Assembly: GCF_001562275.1 (NCBI RefSeq)
Contig: NZ_CP014304.1
Span: 744,001-808,000, forward strand
Length of the DNA stretch: 64,000 nucleotides
Source of the DNA: Hymenobacter sp. PAMC 26628
GTDB taxonomy: Bacteria > Bacteroidota > Bacteroidia > Cytophagales > Hymenobacteraceae
Direction of reading: 5' to 3'
The notes under the pieces were generated by a model that did no database searches, was not told the origin of the DNA, and saw nothing but the letters and a program-made list of their open reading frames with translations. This document shows, one piece after another, positions 1 through 8,247 of the stretch; the stretch's first letter is position 1; each line of letters starts with the position of its first letter. The position numbers and the translations under genes were made by a program.

Positions 1-354
1 GCCACCGTAGGAGAAGGCCAGCACAAACTCGGCTTCGGGCTGGAGCTGCACGTGTTCGAGCAGCGTGTCCAGGCTCACGCCGCGCCACTTGGTGTCAAAT
101 TTCGACCACTTGGTCACGCAGTGAATGTCGGGATTGAAATCCTGCTGCGGCAGGGCGTTGAACTCGTTCCAGCTCCACTTCACCGGGTTTTCCACCAGGC
201 CTTCGAGCCGGAATTCCCAGTTGGCCAAGTTGATGCGCGGCGTGGGCCCGGCCGTGAGCACCGGGAAATCCTGGGTTTCGTACTGGCCGGGCGGCAGCTT
301 GTGGGGCCCATCGGTGGGCCGCTTGGCATGGAATCCTTTGTTGATGAAGGGCAT
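1..354 (-). CDS. Sulfite oxidase-like molybdopterin oxidoreductase (3' part lies outside the window)
   Basis: The 118 visible N-terminal residues match the molybdopterin-dependent oxidoreductase domain of the sulfite oxidase superfamily (COG2041, short YuiH-type proteins of about 200 residues). The diagnostic piece is DIHCVTKWS, with Cys79 at the position that ligates molybdenum in this family, followed by WRGVSLDTLLEHV. The start ATG at 354-352 begins MPFINKGFHAKR. No signal peptide is visible, so the protein is probably cytoplasmic. The substrate is unknown. The C-terminal part runs off the left edge of the window. Confidence 0.85.
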   Translation of the reverse strand, partial: MPFINKGFHAKRPTDGPHKLPPGQYETQDFPVLTAGPTPRINLANWEFRLEGLVENPVKWSWNEFNALPQQDFNPDIHCVTKWSKFDTKWRGVSLDTLLEHVQLQPEAEFVLAFSYGG

Positions 355-399
355 GAGAGGCGGGGCAAAGTGGGAAAGGAACGTGAAACCGGCGCGGGG

Positions 400-999
400 C
401 TAGCTCTTTAGCTCCCGCAAATCGAGCCGGAAGCCTGGCAGCACCGGCTCACCGCTCAGCTCCTGGTCGAAGCCTTGCACGGTCTGCATGGGCTGGCCGG
501 CGGCGTACACGTAGGCCGTTTCGGTTTCGGTGTTCAAAAGAAAGCCCAGGCGCACGCCGTTTTGTAGCCACTGCTCCATTTTGGTTTGCAGGACGGGAAG
601 ACGGTCGGAGGGCGATTTAATTTCGACAACGAAATCGGGGCAAATGGGCAAGAATTTTTGCCGTTGCTGCGCCGTCAGGCTTTCCCAGGCCGCGGTCGGC
701 AGCCAGGAGACGTCTGGGGATAAAATAGCTCCATCGGGCAAGCGGAAGCCTACTGATGACTCGAATGGGCGGCCTCCATTGTGGCGGCTCCACAGCGCCA
801 ATTGAAAATAAGCGTCGCCGCTAGCGGCACTGGAATCTCCTCCTACGGGGGGCATAATGATGATTTCGTGGTCGGCGGTGCGCTCGATGCGGGCCGAGTC
901 ATTTTCCTGGCAAAACTGAAAAAAATCGTCGTCGCTGAACCCAGCGATGAGCGCGCCGCGCAACACGGTGGCTTCGGCAAAATCGGGGAAGTGGGTCAT
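400..999 (-). CDS. Uma2 family endonuclease (DUF820)
   Basis: This 199-residue protein has the DUF820/Uma2 layout: an N-terminal helical segment, SPDVSWL with Asp96, and PDFVVEIKSPSD with Glu126 and Lys128. Those residues form the PD-(D/E)xK nuclease signature of the family. Uma2 proteins are common in cyanobacteria and in Bacteroidota such as Hymenobacter, often in many copies, and their biological role is unsettled. The start ATG at 999-997 faces away from pheT, and the two genes share a 127-bp divergent intergenic region. The function is inferred from the fold only. Confidence 0.85.
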   Translation of the reverse strand: MTHFPDFAEATVLRGALIAGFSDDDFFQFCQENDSARIERTADHEIIIMPPVGGDSSAASGDAYFQLALWSRHNGGRPFESSVGFRLPDGAILSPDVSWLPTAAWESLTAQQRQKFLPICPDFVVEIKSPSDRLPVLQTKMEQWLQNGVRLGFLLNTETETAYVYAAGQPMQTVQGFDQELSGEPVLPGFRLDLRELKS

Positions 1000-1067
1000 G
1001 GTGGAGAAATGCGTTGGGCTAGGCTAAGATACGCCGCGGGGCCCTATTCGGTCATTTGGCCCCGCCG

Positions 1068-1075
1068 TACCTTTG
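1068..1075 (+). promoter_or_regulatory. Bacteroidota-type -7 element (TACCTTTG) for pheT
   Basis: TACCTTTG fits the Bacteroidota sigma-A -7 consensus TAnnTTTG. It lies about 50 bases upstream of the pheT start. No convincing -33 TTTG is present at the expected spacing. Confidence 0.55.
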
Positions 1076-1126
1076 CCCGAGTTGAACGGCAACAATCAAC
1101 CCTTCAGCCCTTAAATAATTTTCCCA

Positions 1127-3562
1127 ATGCGCATCTCCTTCGACTGGCTCAAAACGCTCATTCCCACCGATAAAACCGCCGCCGAGATTGGGGCCCTGCT
1201 CACCGGCTCGGGGCTGGAAGTGGAGAGCCTGGAGGAGCTGGAAAGCATTCCGGGCGGGCTGCGCGGCGTGGTACTGGGCACGGTGCTCACCCGCGAAAAG
1301 CACCCCGACGCCGACAAGCTCAGCCTGACCACCGTGGACGTGGGCGACGGCACGCCGCGCCAAATCGTGTGCGGGGCCCCCAACGTAGCCGCTGGCCAGC
1401 GCGTGGTGGTGGCCCTGGAAGGCGCCATGCTGCACCCCACGGCGGGCGAGCCGTTCAAAATCAAGAAGAGTAAAATCCGCGGCGCGGCCTCCGAGGGCAT
1501 GATTTGCGCGGAGGATGAAATTGGGCTGGGCACTTCGCACGCCGGCATTATGGTGCTGGATACCGACCTGCCCAACGGCACGCCCGCCGCCGACTACTTC
1601 GGCCTGGGCACCGATACGGCGTTCGAAATCGGCCTCACGCCCAACCGCGCCGACGCCGCCTCGCACTACGGCGTGGCCCGCGAGCTGCGCGCCCTGCTGC
1701 ACCAGCCCGCCCACCTGCCCGACGTGAGCCAGTTTAGGGCTCCCACCACGGCCGGCACTGCCATCGGCGTGATTGTGGAGGACGCCGCCGCCTGCCCCCG
1801 CTACGCCGGCCTGCTGCTCGACAACGTGCAGGTAGGGCCCTCGCCCGAGTGGCTCCAGCGCCGCCTGCGCAGCATTGGCCTCTCGCCCATCAATAACGTG
1901 GTGGACGTGACCAATTTCGTGCTGCACGAGCTGGGCCAGCCCCTGCACGCCTTCGATGCCAACCGGCTGGCGCGCCACGAAATCATCGTGAAGCGCGCTA
2001 CCGAGGGCGAGAAATTTGTGACCCTCGACGGCGTGGCGCGCACCCTGAAGGGTGAAGATCTGGTGGTGGCCGACGGCTCTGGGGCCCCGCTGGCCCTGGC
2101 CGGCGTGTTCGGCGGCCAGGCCTCGGGCGTGAGCGCCGCCACCACCCGCGTGTTCCTCGAAAGCGCCTACTTCGCGCCGGCCGCCGTGCGCCGCACCAGC
2201 CAAGCCCACGGCCTCAAAACCGACGCCTCGTTCCGCTTCGAGCGCGGCACCGACCCCGACATGGTGCCCGTGGCCCTGCACCGCGCGGCCCTGCTGCTGC
2301 AAGAGGTGGCCGGCGCCCGCCCCGCCGCGCCCGTGGTGGACGTGTACCCGCTGCCGCTGGGCCCCACGGCCGTGCGCCTGCGCCTGCCGCGCGTCGAGCG
2401 GCTGGTGGGCCAGTTCATCGAGCCCGCCCGCATCCGGCAGATTTTGAGCGACCTGGACATTGAAATAACGGCTGAGCACCGTGATGAGCAGGGCCAGGAG
2501 GAATGGACGCTGGCCGTGCCCCGCCACAAGGTAGACGTGACCCGCGAGGTGGACGTCATCGAAGACATCCTGCGCATTTACGGCTACAACAACGTGGCGC
2601 TTCGGCCCCACAACTCGGCCACGTTCCTGGCCAAATTCCCGAACCCCGACCCCGAGGTGCTACGCCAGAAGGTGGCGGCGCTGCTCAGCGGCCAGGGCTT
2701 TTCGGAAATCCTGACCAACTCGGTGGTGAACGCCGCCTACTTCGAGGGCCCCGGGGCCCCCGACGAAACCATCGTGCGCCTGCTCAACCCCAACAGCGGC
2801 GAGTTGAACGTGCTGCGCCCCTCGCTGCTGCCCTCGGGCCTCGAAACGGTGCGCTACAACGTGAACCGCCGCCAGAAAGACCTCAAGCTCTACGAGTTCG
2901 GCAAAACCTACCACCGCCGCGCCGACGGTGGCACCGAGGAGCGCAACGTGCTGGCCCTTTACTTCACGGGCAACGCCACCGCCGAAACCTGGCAGCACCC
3001 GGCCCATAAGACGGCCTTCCCCGACCTGGCCGGGGCCGTGGTGCAGGTGCTGGGGGCCCTGGGCCACGCCCAGCCCGCCCAGCAGCCCACCGACCACCCG
3101 TACCTGGCCGGCGGCCTGGCCCTGCTGGCCCACAACCAGCCCGTGGCCCAGGCCGGCGCCGTGGCGGGGCCCCTGCTCAAGCGCCTCGACGTGGGCCAGC
3201 CGGTGTGGTACGCCGAGCTGGACTGGGACGCCCTGGTGCGCAAGTACCGCGCCGCCCTGGTGGCCCGCGAGCTGCCCAAGTTCCCCGAGGTGCGCCGCGA
3301 CTTGAGCGTGGTGGTGGACCAGAGCGTGACCTTCGACCAGCTGCGCCGCATTGCCCTGCGCACCGAGAAGAAACTCCTGCAAAGCGTCAACGTGTTCGAC
3401 GTGTACGAGGGGCCCAACCTGGGCGCGGGCAAGAAGTCGTACTCGGTGAGCTTCGCCTTGCAGGACTTTTCCCAGACGCTCAGCGAGCAGGCCATCGACC
3501 AGGTGATGCAGCGGCTCATCGCGCAGTTTGAGCAGCAGGCCGGGGCCCTGATTCGGAAGTAA
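1127..3562 (+). CDS. pheT: Phenylalanine--tRNA ligase beta subunit
   Basis: At 811 residues this has full family length. It opens MRISFDWLKTLIPTDKTAAE, typical of bacterial PheT. The EMAP-type tRNA-binding OB domain covers about residues 39-150. The B3/B4 editing domain covers about 210-390 and the B5 domain about 400-480. The catalytic-like core follows, then the C-terminal FDX-ACB anticodon-binding domain (about 718-811, beginning near KFPEVRRDLSVVVD). It forms the alpha2-beta2 enzyme with PheS, which is not in this window. The small coiled-coil gene, zapA and rny follow on the same strand, a conserved order in Bacteroidota. Confidence 0.97.
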   Translation: MRISFDWLKTLIPTDKTAAEIGALLTGSGLEVESLEELESIPGGLRGVVLGTVLTREKHPDADKLSLTTVDVGDGTPRQIVCGAPNVAAGQRVVVALEGAMLHPTAGEPFKIKKSKIRGAASEGMICAEDEIGLGTSHAGIMVLDTDLPNGTPAADYFGLGTDTAFEIGLTPNRADAASHYGVARELRALLHQPAHLPDVSQFRAPTTAGTAIGVIVEDAAACPRYAGLLLDNVQVGPSPEWLQRRLRSIGLSPINNVVDVTNFVLHELGQPLHAFDANRLARHEIIVKRATEGEKFVTLDGVARTLKGEDLVVADGSGAPLALAGVFGGQASGVSAATTRVFLESAYFAPAAVRRTSQAHGLKTDASFRFERGTDPDMVPVALHRAALLLQEVAGARPAAPVVDVYPLPLGPTAVRLRLPRVERLVGQFIEPARIRQILSDLDIEITAEHRDEQGQEEWTLAVPRHKVDVTREVDVIEDILRIYGYNNVALRPHNSATFLAKFPNPDPEVLRQKVAALLSGQGFSEILTNSVVNAAYFEGPGAPDETIVRLLNPNSGELNVLRPSLLPSGLETVRYNVNRRQKDLKLYEFGKTYHRRADGGTEERNVLALYFTGNATAETWQHPAHKTAFPDLAGAVVQVLGALGHAQPAQQPTDHPYLAGGLALLAHNQPVAQAGAVAGPLLKRLDVGQPVWYAELDWDALVRKYRAALVARELPKFPEVRRDLSVVVDQSVTFDQLRRIALRTEKKLLQSVNVFDVYEGPNLGAGKKSYSVSFALQDFSQTLSEQAIDQVMQRLIAQFEQQAGALIRK

Positions 3563-3564
3563 GG

Positions 3565-3663
3565 CATGGTAGAACGGAGTGGCACTCCGTTCTTGCCCAA
3601 GCGCGGTAGAACGGAGCGCCGTGCGGCCCGCGGCTGCCGAAACGGAGCACCCCTCCGTTCTAC
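3565..3663. repeat. Intergenic hairpin cluster built on AGAACGGAG / CTCCGTTCT
   Basis: Between pheT and the next gene, the unit GTAGAACGGAG and its inverse CTCCGTTCT recur. The first pair is an almost uninterrupted hairpin (AGAACGGAGTG then ACTCCGTTCT after two bases). The second pair is separated by about 40 bases that themselves contain GGCCCGCGGCTGCC. No T-run follows, so it is not a simple terminator. It has the look of a REP/MITE-like element. Confidence 0.7.
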
Positions 3664-3716
3664 AAGCGCGAGTGTAGCCCGCGCTGTACCTTACGTCCCG
3701 AAAAAAACTTACCTCC

Positions 3717-4013
3717 TTGGCATCGTCCCAACAACTGGCTCAACTTGACCGCCTGGAACGGCAGGTAACCACTTTAGTGGCTGCCTATCAGCAGCTGCGC
3801 GAGGAGCTGGCCGATGCCAACACCACCGTGCAGCAGCTGCAAGCCGACGTGCGCGAGCGCGACCGCCAGCTCAAGGAGCGGCAAAACCAGGAAAATATCG
3901 TTAAACTTGTGCAAACCATAGCTGGGGAACCCACCCACGCCAACGAATTAAAACAACGCCTCAACGAATACATCCGCGAACTGGATAAGTGCCTTGCCTA
4001 TTTGAAGGAATAA
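3717..4013 (+). CDS. Small coiled-coil protein upstream of zapA
   Basis: This 98-residue protein starts at a TTG (3717); an in-frame stop at 3675 precedes it and no ATG is available nearby. The sequence is heptad-rich: QLDRLERQVTTLVAAYQQL, then a long Gln/Glu/Leu helix, then HANELKQRLNEYIRELDKCL. There are no membrane segments. It sits 26 bases before zapA and probably shares its transcript. By position and shape it may be a division-associated partner, analogous in form to ZapB, but no family motif proves this. The TTG start is the least certain part of the call. Confidence 0.75.
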   Translation: MASSQQLAQLDRLERQVTTLVAAYQQLREELADANTTVQQLQADVRERDRQLKERQNQENIVKLVQTIAGEPTHANELKQRLNEYIRELDKCLAYLKE

Positions 4014-4039
4014 CTCGATTTTTTCTCAACTGACGCTTT

Positions 4040-4333
4040 ATGAGCGAGTTAGCCATAAAAATCCGAATTGCCGAACGTGACTACCCCATGCGGGTGGACG
4101 TGGCCGACGAAGAACGGCTGCGCCTGGCCGGCCGCCAATTGGGCGAACGGCTGCGCGAATTCCGTGAGCAATACGGCATTCAGGACAAGCAGGACTTGCT
4201 GGCGATGGTGGCCCTGGCCACGATGGCCGACCAGCTGAAGGTAAGCAAGGAAAAAGATGGTACCGACGCGGCGCTCACCGAGCGCCTGGCCCGCTTGGAC
4301 GGGCTATTGTCGGGCGTGGTGCTGGCGGCCTAG
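4040..4333 (+). CDS. zapA: Cell division protein ZapA
   Basis: The 97-residue sequence starts [20 protein letters not shown], the short beta-hairpin head of ZapA, and continues into [41 protein letters not shown], its dimerising helix. ZapA binds FtsZ filaments and promotes Z-ring bundling in the cytoplasm. Length and motif order fit the family. Its neighbours, the coiled-coil gene upstream and rny downstream, are the usual ones in Bacteroidota. Confidence 0.9.
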   Translation: MSELAIKIRIAERDYPMRVDVADEERLRLAGRQLGERLREFREQYGIQDKQDLLAMVALATMADQLKVSKEKDGTDAALTERLARLDGLLSGVVLAA

Positions 4334-4435
4334 CGGCCGCCGGCACTGGCATACGTTGGCCCCGCCCGGGCCCTGGCTTCGCAATCGGCGGGGCCGCACC
4401 GGGCGCGGCAGGGGGAAGTTTGCCGGTTGTGGGTA
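4334..4435 (+). ncRNA. Candidate 6S-like structured RNA between zapA and rny
   Basis: The 128-bp gap contains nested complementary segments. CCGGCA at 4340-4345 pairs with TGCCGG at 4421-4426. GGCCCCGCC at 4358-4366 pairs perfectly with GGCGGGGCC at 4387-4395. Between the two stems are unpaired stretches of about 12 and 25 bases, giving a rod with a large internal bubble, the general shape of 6S RNA. In gammaproteobacteria the 6S gene sits just downstream of zapA. The identity is an inference from shape and location; the ends are approximate. Confidence 0.35.
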
Positions 4436-4461
4436 TTGAACCTTTTCAAAACCGTAACTAC

Positions 4462-6129
4462 ATGTCTACCATACTATTATACTGTCTGTTGGCCGCTGTG
4501 GTCGCCCTTGTGGCGGGCATAGTGGTGGGCCGGCAGCTGGCCGGCAAAGCCCGCCAAGACCTAGAGGGCCAAGCGCAAGCGCGGGCCCAACAATTGCTCC
4601 AGGAAGCCGAAGAAAAAGGCAACCGCATCCGCGACGAGCGCATTCAGCAGTCGAAAGACAAGAACCGCCAGCAGCGCAACGAATTCGAGCAGGAAAGCCG
4701 CCGCCTCAAAGCCGAGCTGGAAGCCGAGCTGACCCAGCGCCGCCAGGGCGTGATGGAGCAGGAGCAGGGCATCAAAAAGCTCACCGAAACCACGCAAAAG
4801 CAACTCGAACAACTGCAACGCAAGGAGAAGGAGCTGGAGGGGGCCCGCGAGAAAAACCAGGCCGACACCCAGCAGCTGCGCGACAAAATTGAGGACCAGA
4901 ACGAGAAGCGCCGCGCCGCCCACGAAGCCCTGGTGGCCGAGCTGAAGCAGAAGGAAGAAGAAGCTGATAACCAGCTCCAGACCGTGCAGCGCCAGCTCGA
5001 AACCGTGGCTAACCTCACCGCCGCCGAGGCCCGCGAGCAACTCGTGGAATCGCTCAAGAACGAGGCCCAGCTGCAAGCCAGCTCCTTCATCAAGGACACC
5101 GTGGCCCAGGCCAAACTGACGGCCACCAAGGACGCGAAGAAGATTGTGCTGGAAACCATTCAGCGCACCGCTTCGGAGCACGCCATCGAGAACTGCGTGT
5201 CGGTGTTTAATATTGAGAGCGACGACATCAAGGGCAAAATCATTGGCCGGGAGGGGCGCAACATTAGGGCCCTGGAAGCGGCCACGGGCGTGGAAGTGAT
5301 TGTGGACGATACCCCGGAGGCCATCATCATCTCGGGCTTCGACCCGGTGCGCCGCGAAATTGCCCGCCTCTCGCTGCACTTGCTCGTGAAGGACGGCCGC
5401 ATTCACCCCGCCCGGGTAGAGGAAATCGTGGCCAAAACGACCAAGAAAATCGAGGAGGAAATCATCGAAATCGGCGAGAAGACCATCATTGACCTCGGCA
5501 TTCACGGCTTGCACCCCGAGCTGGTGCGCATGGTGGGCCGGATGCGCTTCCGCTCGTCGTACGGCCAGAACCTGCTGCAACACAGCCGCGAAGTGGCCAA
5601 CCTCTGCGCCACGATGGCCGCCGAGATGGGCCTCGACGTGAAAAAAGCCAAGCGTGCCGGCCTGCTGCACGACATCGGCAAGGTGAGCACCGAGGAGCCC
5701 GAGCTGCCCCACGCCATCCTGGGCATGGAGATGGCCAAGAAGTACAAGGAGCACCCCGACGTAGTGAACGCCATTGGGGCCCACCACGACGAGATGGAGA
5801 TGACGGCCATGATTTCGCCGCTCGTGCAGGCCTGCGACGCCATTTCGGGCTCGCGCCCGGGGGCCCGCCGCGAGATGATGGAGAGCTACATCAAGCGCCT
5901 CAAGCAACTCGAAGAAACAGCCAGTGCTTTCAAAGGCGTGAACCAGTGCTTCGCCATCCAGGCCGGTCGCGAGCTGCGCGTGATGGTGGACGCCGAGAAC
6001 GTGACCGACGAGCGCGCCGCCGAGCTGAGCTTCGAAATTTCGCAGAAAATTGAGAAGGAAATGCAGTACCCCGGCCAGATCAAAATCACCGTAATCCGGG
6101 AGATGCGCGCCGTGGCCTACGCCAAGTAA
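4462..6129 (+). CDS. rny: Ribonuclease Y
   Basis: Ribonuclease Y is a membrane-anchored endoribonuclease that initiates mRNA decay. The 555-residue product begins at the ATG at 4462, because the single membrane helix starts immediately there ([18 protein letters not shown]); in-frame codons further upstream overlap the structured gap. After the helix comes a charged coiled coil (about 30-190). The KH domain contains [18 protein letters not shown] near residue 260. The HD domain has [18 protein letters not shown] near 401, and AHHDE. A rho-independent terminator follows about 200 bases downstream. Confidence 0.96.
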   Translation: MSTILLYCLLAAVVALVAGIVVGRQLAGKARQDLEGQAQARAQQLLQEAEEKGNRIRDERIQQSKDKNRQQRNEFEQESRRLKAELEAELTQRRQGVMEQEQGIKKLTETTQKQLEQLQRKEKELEGAREKNQADTQQLRDKIEDQNEKRRAAHEALVAELKQKEEEADNQLQTVQRQLETVANLTAAEAREQLVESLKNEAQLQASSFIKDTVAQAKLTATKDAKKIVLETIQRTASEHAIENCVSVFNIESDDIKGKIIGREGRNIRALEAATGVEVIVDDTPEAIIISGFDPVRREIARLSLHLLVKDGRIHPARVEEIVAKTTKKIEEEIIEIGEKTIIDLGIHGLHPELVRMVGRMRFRSSYGQNLLQHSREVANLCATMAAEMGLDVKKAKRAGLLHDIGKVSTEEPELPHAILGMEMAKKYKEHPDVVNAIGAHHDEMEMTAMISPLVQACDAISGSRPGARREMMESYIKRLKQLEETASAFKGVNQCFAIQAGRELRVMVDAENVTDERAAELSFEISQKIEKEMQYPGQIKITVIREMRAVAYAK

Positions 6130-6179
6130 TCAGCTTGTTTCTAAGTAGCTGTGCATAAGTAATCATGTAATTATAAAGG

Positions 6180-6280
6180 CCGTCATGCGGAGCTTGTCGA
6201 AGCATCTCTCCCGCAGCAGTAAACCCAATCGATTGGATTAGTGGAGCAATAGAGATGCTTCGACAAGCTCAGCATGACCG
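6180..6280. repeat. Palindromic intergenic element of the GTCATGC...GAAGCATCTCT family
   Basis: The left arm at 6179-6209 and the right arm at 6251-6280 are inverted copies with few mismatches (GTCATGC near the outside, GAAGCATCTCT near the loop). The loop is about 40 bases and includes AATCGATTGGATT. Related elements occur at 55157-55276 and 59046-59157. The 318-base gap between rny and the next gene contains this element and the terminator at 6328-6357; I see nothing else in it. Confidence 0.85.
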
Positions 6281-6327
6281 TTCTTGTACTCGTTTACTTT
6301 TGCACAACTGCTTAAGTTCGCTGAGGG

Positions 6328-6357
6328 CCCTCGCAGCAGCAGCTGCGGGGGCTTTTT
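6328..6357 (+). terminator. Rho-independent terminator downstream of rny
   Basis: CCCTCGCAG (6328-6336) pairs with CTGCGGGGG (6343-6351) in a 9-bp stem with one G-T pair, followed by TTTTT. Confidence 0.7.
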
Positions 6358-6447
6358 GGCTATTATTGCCGGCTTGGTCGGGTTGATGCAACCTTGTGCT
6401 GCCTTCGGTAAATCCAGTCGTTACAACTTGCCATTAACCGCTGCTTC

Positions 6448-7221
6448 ATGAGGCAAAAACTACTGCTAAGACTGTGCTTGCTAATGCTTTCCTCGCCGGG
6501 TTGTGCCGTGTACCGGCCCATGCAGTGCGCGGCCCCCGCCGTGCAAGACAAGGGCCAGGTGGAAGTGACTGGCAACGCTTATTTCAACACCCGCCTCAAC
6601 GGCGGCGTCAACTACTCGCCGGTGCGGCATTTTTTGGTGCGGGCCGCGCTGGACGGTAAGGGCGACAACAACGACAGCACCTACAGCCGCATTGCCCAGT
6701 ACGAGCTGGCCGTGGGCACGTATTGGCCGCTGGGCAAGCGCGTGCTGCTGGGGGCCCTGGGCGGGGTAGGGCAGGCGCATAGCCAAGTGGGCTATAGCGA
6801 CACCAAATACTTTGTGGCGGGCGGGGGTACGTACAGCTACGAGCAGCACCGCTACGATGCGCGCTACAACAAATACTTCGGCGAAGCTTATGGCGCTGTG
6901 CAACTCAGCCCGGCTTTTAGTCTGGGCTTTGCTTACCGGCTCACCCAGGTGCAATTTGTTGGCCTGACCGATCAGGGACAACCGCTGAACCTGCGCAGCA
7001 TGCTGCGCGGCGAACCAATGCTTTTTGTGCGCGGCGCGTTCGGCAACGGCCCCCGCGGCGAACGGCCCTTGTACGCGCAGTTTGGGTGCGGCGGCTCCCG
7101 TTTGCTGAGCACCCGGCCTGGCCAAACCGGGACAGGATCGGAAAGCAATTTGTTAAAACCAAACAGTTACTTTACGCTGGGTCTGGGGTTCTTTCCCGCT
7201 GCCTTGTTCCGCCGGCCCTGA
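6448..7221 (+). CDS. Outer-membrane beta-barrel-like lipoprotein
   Basis: The 257-residue protein has a short hydrophobic leader ending in SSPGC, a plausible lipobox, so it is probably exported and lipidated. The mature part alternates polar and aromatic residues in strand-like stretches (VEVTGNAYFNTRLNGGVNYSP, YELAVGTYWPL, AYGAVQLSPAFSLGFAYRL) and ends in a hydrophobic FFPAALF tail, which suggests a small barrel. The N-terminal Y-P-x-x-P pattern after the lipidated Cys resembles the protein at 9765-10541, so they may be paralogues. The function is unknown. Confidence 0.7.
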   Translation: MRQKLLLRLCLLMLSSPGCAVYRPMQCAAPAVQDKGQVEVTGNAYFNTRLNGGVNYSPVRHFLVRAALDGKGDNNDSTYSRIAQYELAVGTYWPLGKRVLLGALGGVGQAHSQVGYSDTKYFVAGGGTYSYEQHRYDARYNKYFGEAYGAVQLSPAFSLGFAYRLTQVQFVGLTDQGQPLNLRSMLRGEPMLFVRGAFGNGPRGERPLYAQFGCGGSRLLSTRPGQTGTGSESNLLKPNSYFTLGLGFFPAALFRRP

Positions 7222-7250
7222 ACGCCGGCGGCTCCTGCTTTTTGGTTTCT

Positions 7251-8234
7251 ATGAAATACGTTTTTTCCGCGCTAGCGCTGGCGGCGCTGCTGGCGTCCTG
7301 CGCCACCAACCCGTACCGGCTCACCAACAAGTCGTACCAGCAACAGGCCAAAGCCTACGCCCGCACCTTGCGGGCCCAACCGCAGGCAATTGTGGGCCCC
7401 GACAGCTTGCCCCAGGCCCCATACTGGGTGGGCACCACCAACTTCGGCCTGCGCAAGCCCAACCTGGTCATCATCCACCACACGGCGCAGCATTCGGCCG
7501 ACGAAACGCTCAAAACCTTCACGCTGCCGCGTACGCAAGTGAGTGCGCACTACGTAATTGGGCGCGACGGCCGCACGTTTCACCTGCTGAATGACTACTT
7601 GCGGGCGTGGCACGGCGGCGCGGCCCGCTGGGGCAACGACAACGACATCAACTCCTCGTCCATCGGCATCGAGCTGGACAACGACGGCACCGAACCCTTC
7701 GCCGAGCCGCAGATCAAGAGCCTGCTGGTGGTGCTGAAATACCTGAAAAAAACTTACAATATCCCCACCGCCAACTTCATTGGCCACGCCGACATTGCGC
7801 CCACCCGCAAGAACGATCCTAACGTAACCTTTCCGTGGAAGCGGCTGGCGGACAAGGGTTTTGGCTTATGGTACGACGAGGCAGCGCTGCTTGATACCAT
7901 TGTAGTGGCGCCGTCAGCCGTTGTCTTTCCACCCACGCCGGCACCCATGCCAACGCCCAAGGTTGCCCCCATGCTAACGCCCAAGGCTGCTCCACTTGCC
8001 AAGCCAATGCCCACGCCCGGGCTGATGCCCGCCGACAGCACGGCCAGGGCCCCGCTGAGCCCGGTTGATGCCTTCGACCCGCGCGAGGCGCTGCGCATCA
8101 TTGGCTACGACACGCGGGACCTGGGCGCGGCCATTATGGCGTTCAAGCGGCATTTTATCCCGCAAAACGTGAACGCCGTGCTGACCCACGACGACCGCCG
8201 CGTGCTGTTCAACCTGTACAAGAAGTACTTATAG
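7251..8234 (+). CDS. N-acetylmuramoyl-L-alanine amidase, lipoprotein (amidase_2 domain)
   Basis: The start ATG at 7251 is chosen because it begins a lipoprotein leader (MKYVFSALALAALLASC); the reading frame stays open upstream but without a leader there. Residues about 65-200 form the AmpD/AmiD-type zinc amidase that cleaves the bond between MurNAc and the stem peptide. VIIHHTAQ supplies the first zinc His (near residue 74), GHADIAP the second (near 177), and KNDPN the Asp ligand region. A Pro-rich linker (about 220-265) leads to a C-terminal helical domain resembling the peptidoglycan-binding-like tail of AmiD. It is probably an envelope enzyme in peptidoglycan turnover. Confidence 0.88.
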   Translation: MKYVFSALALAALLASCATNPYRLTNKSYQQQAKAYARTLRAQPQAIVGPDSLPQAPYWVGTTNFGLRKPNLVIIHHTAQHSADETLKTFTLPRTQVSAHYVIGRDGRTFHLLNDYLRAWHGGAARWGNDNDINSSSIGIELDNDGTEPFAEPQIKSLLVVLKYLKKTYNIPTANFIGHADIAPTRKNDPNVTFPWKRLADKGFGLWYDEAALLDTIVVAPSAVVFPPTPAPMPTPKVAPMLTPKAAPLAKPMPTPGLMPADSTARAPLSPVDAFDPREALRIIGYDTRDLGAAIMAFKRHFIPQNVNAVLTHDDRRVLFNLYKKYL

Positions 8235-8247
8235 GGCCCCGGCGCGC

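Noticed and set aside
1052..2611. Long open frame on the minus strand opposite pheT
   Set aside because: It lies wholly opposite a certain gene; such frames arise from the GC-rich third positions. Its product is Gly/His/Ala-rich without any domain.
4420..4461. Earlier TTG start for ribonuclease Y
   Set aside because: It would put a polar tail before the membrane helix and would lie in the structured gap; the ATG at 4462 starts directly at the helix.
4561..5907. Long minus-strand open frame opposite rny
   Set aside because: Same cause; the amino acid composition is unnatural and rny is certain.
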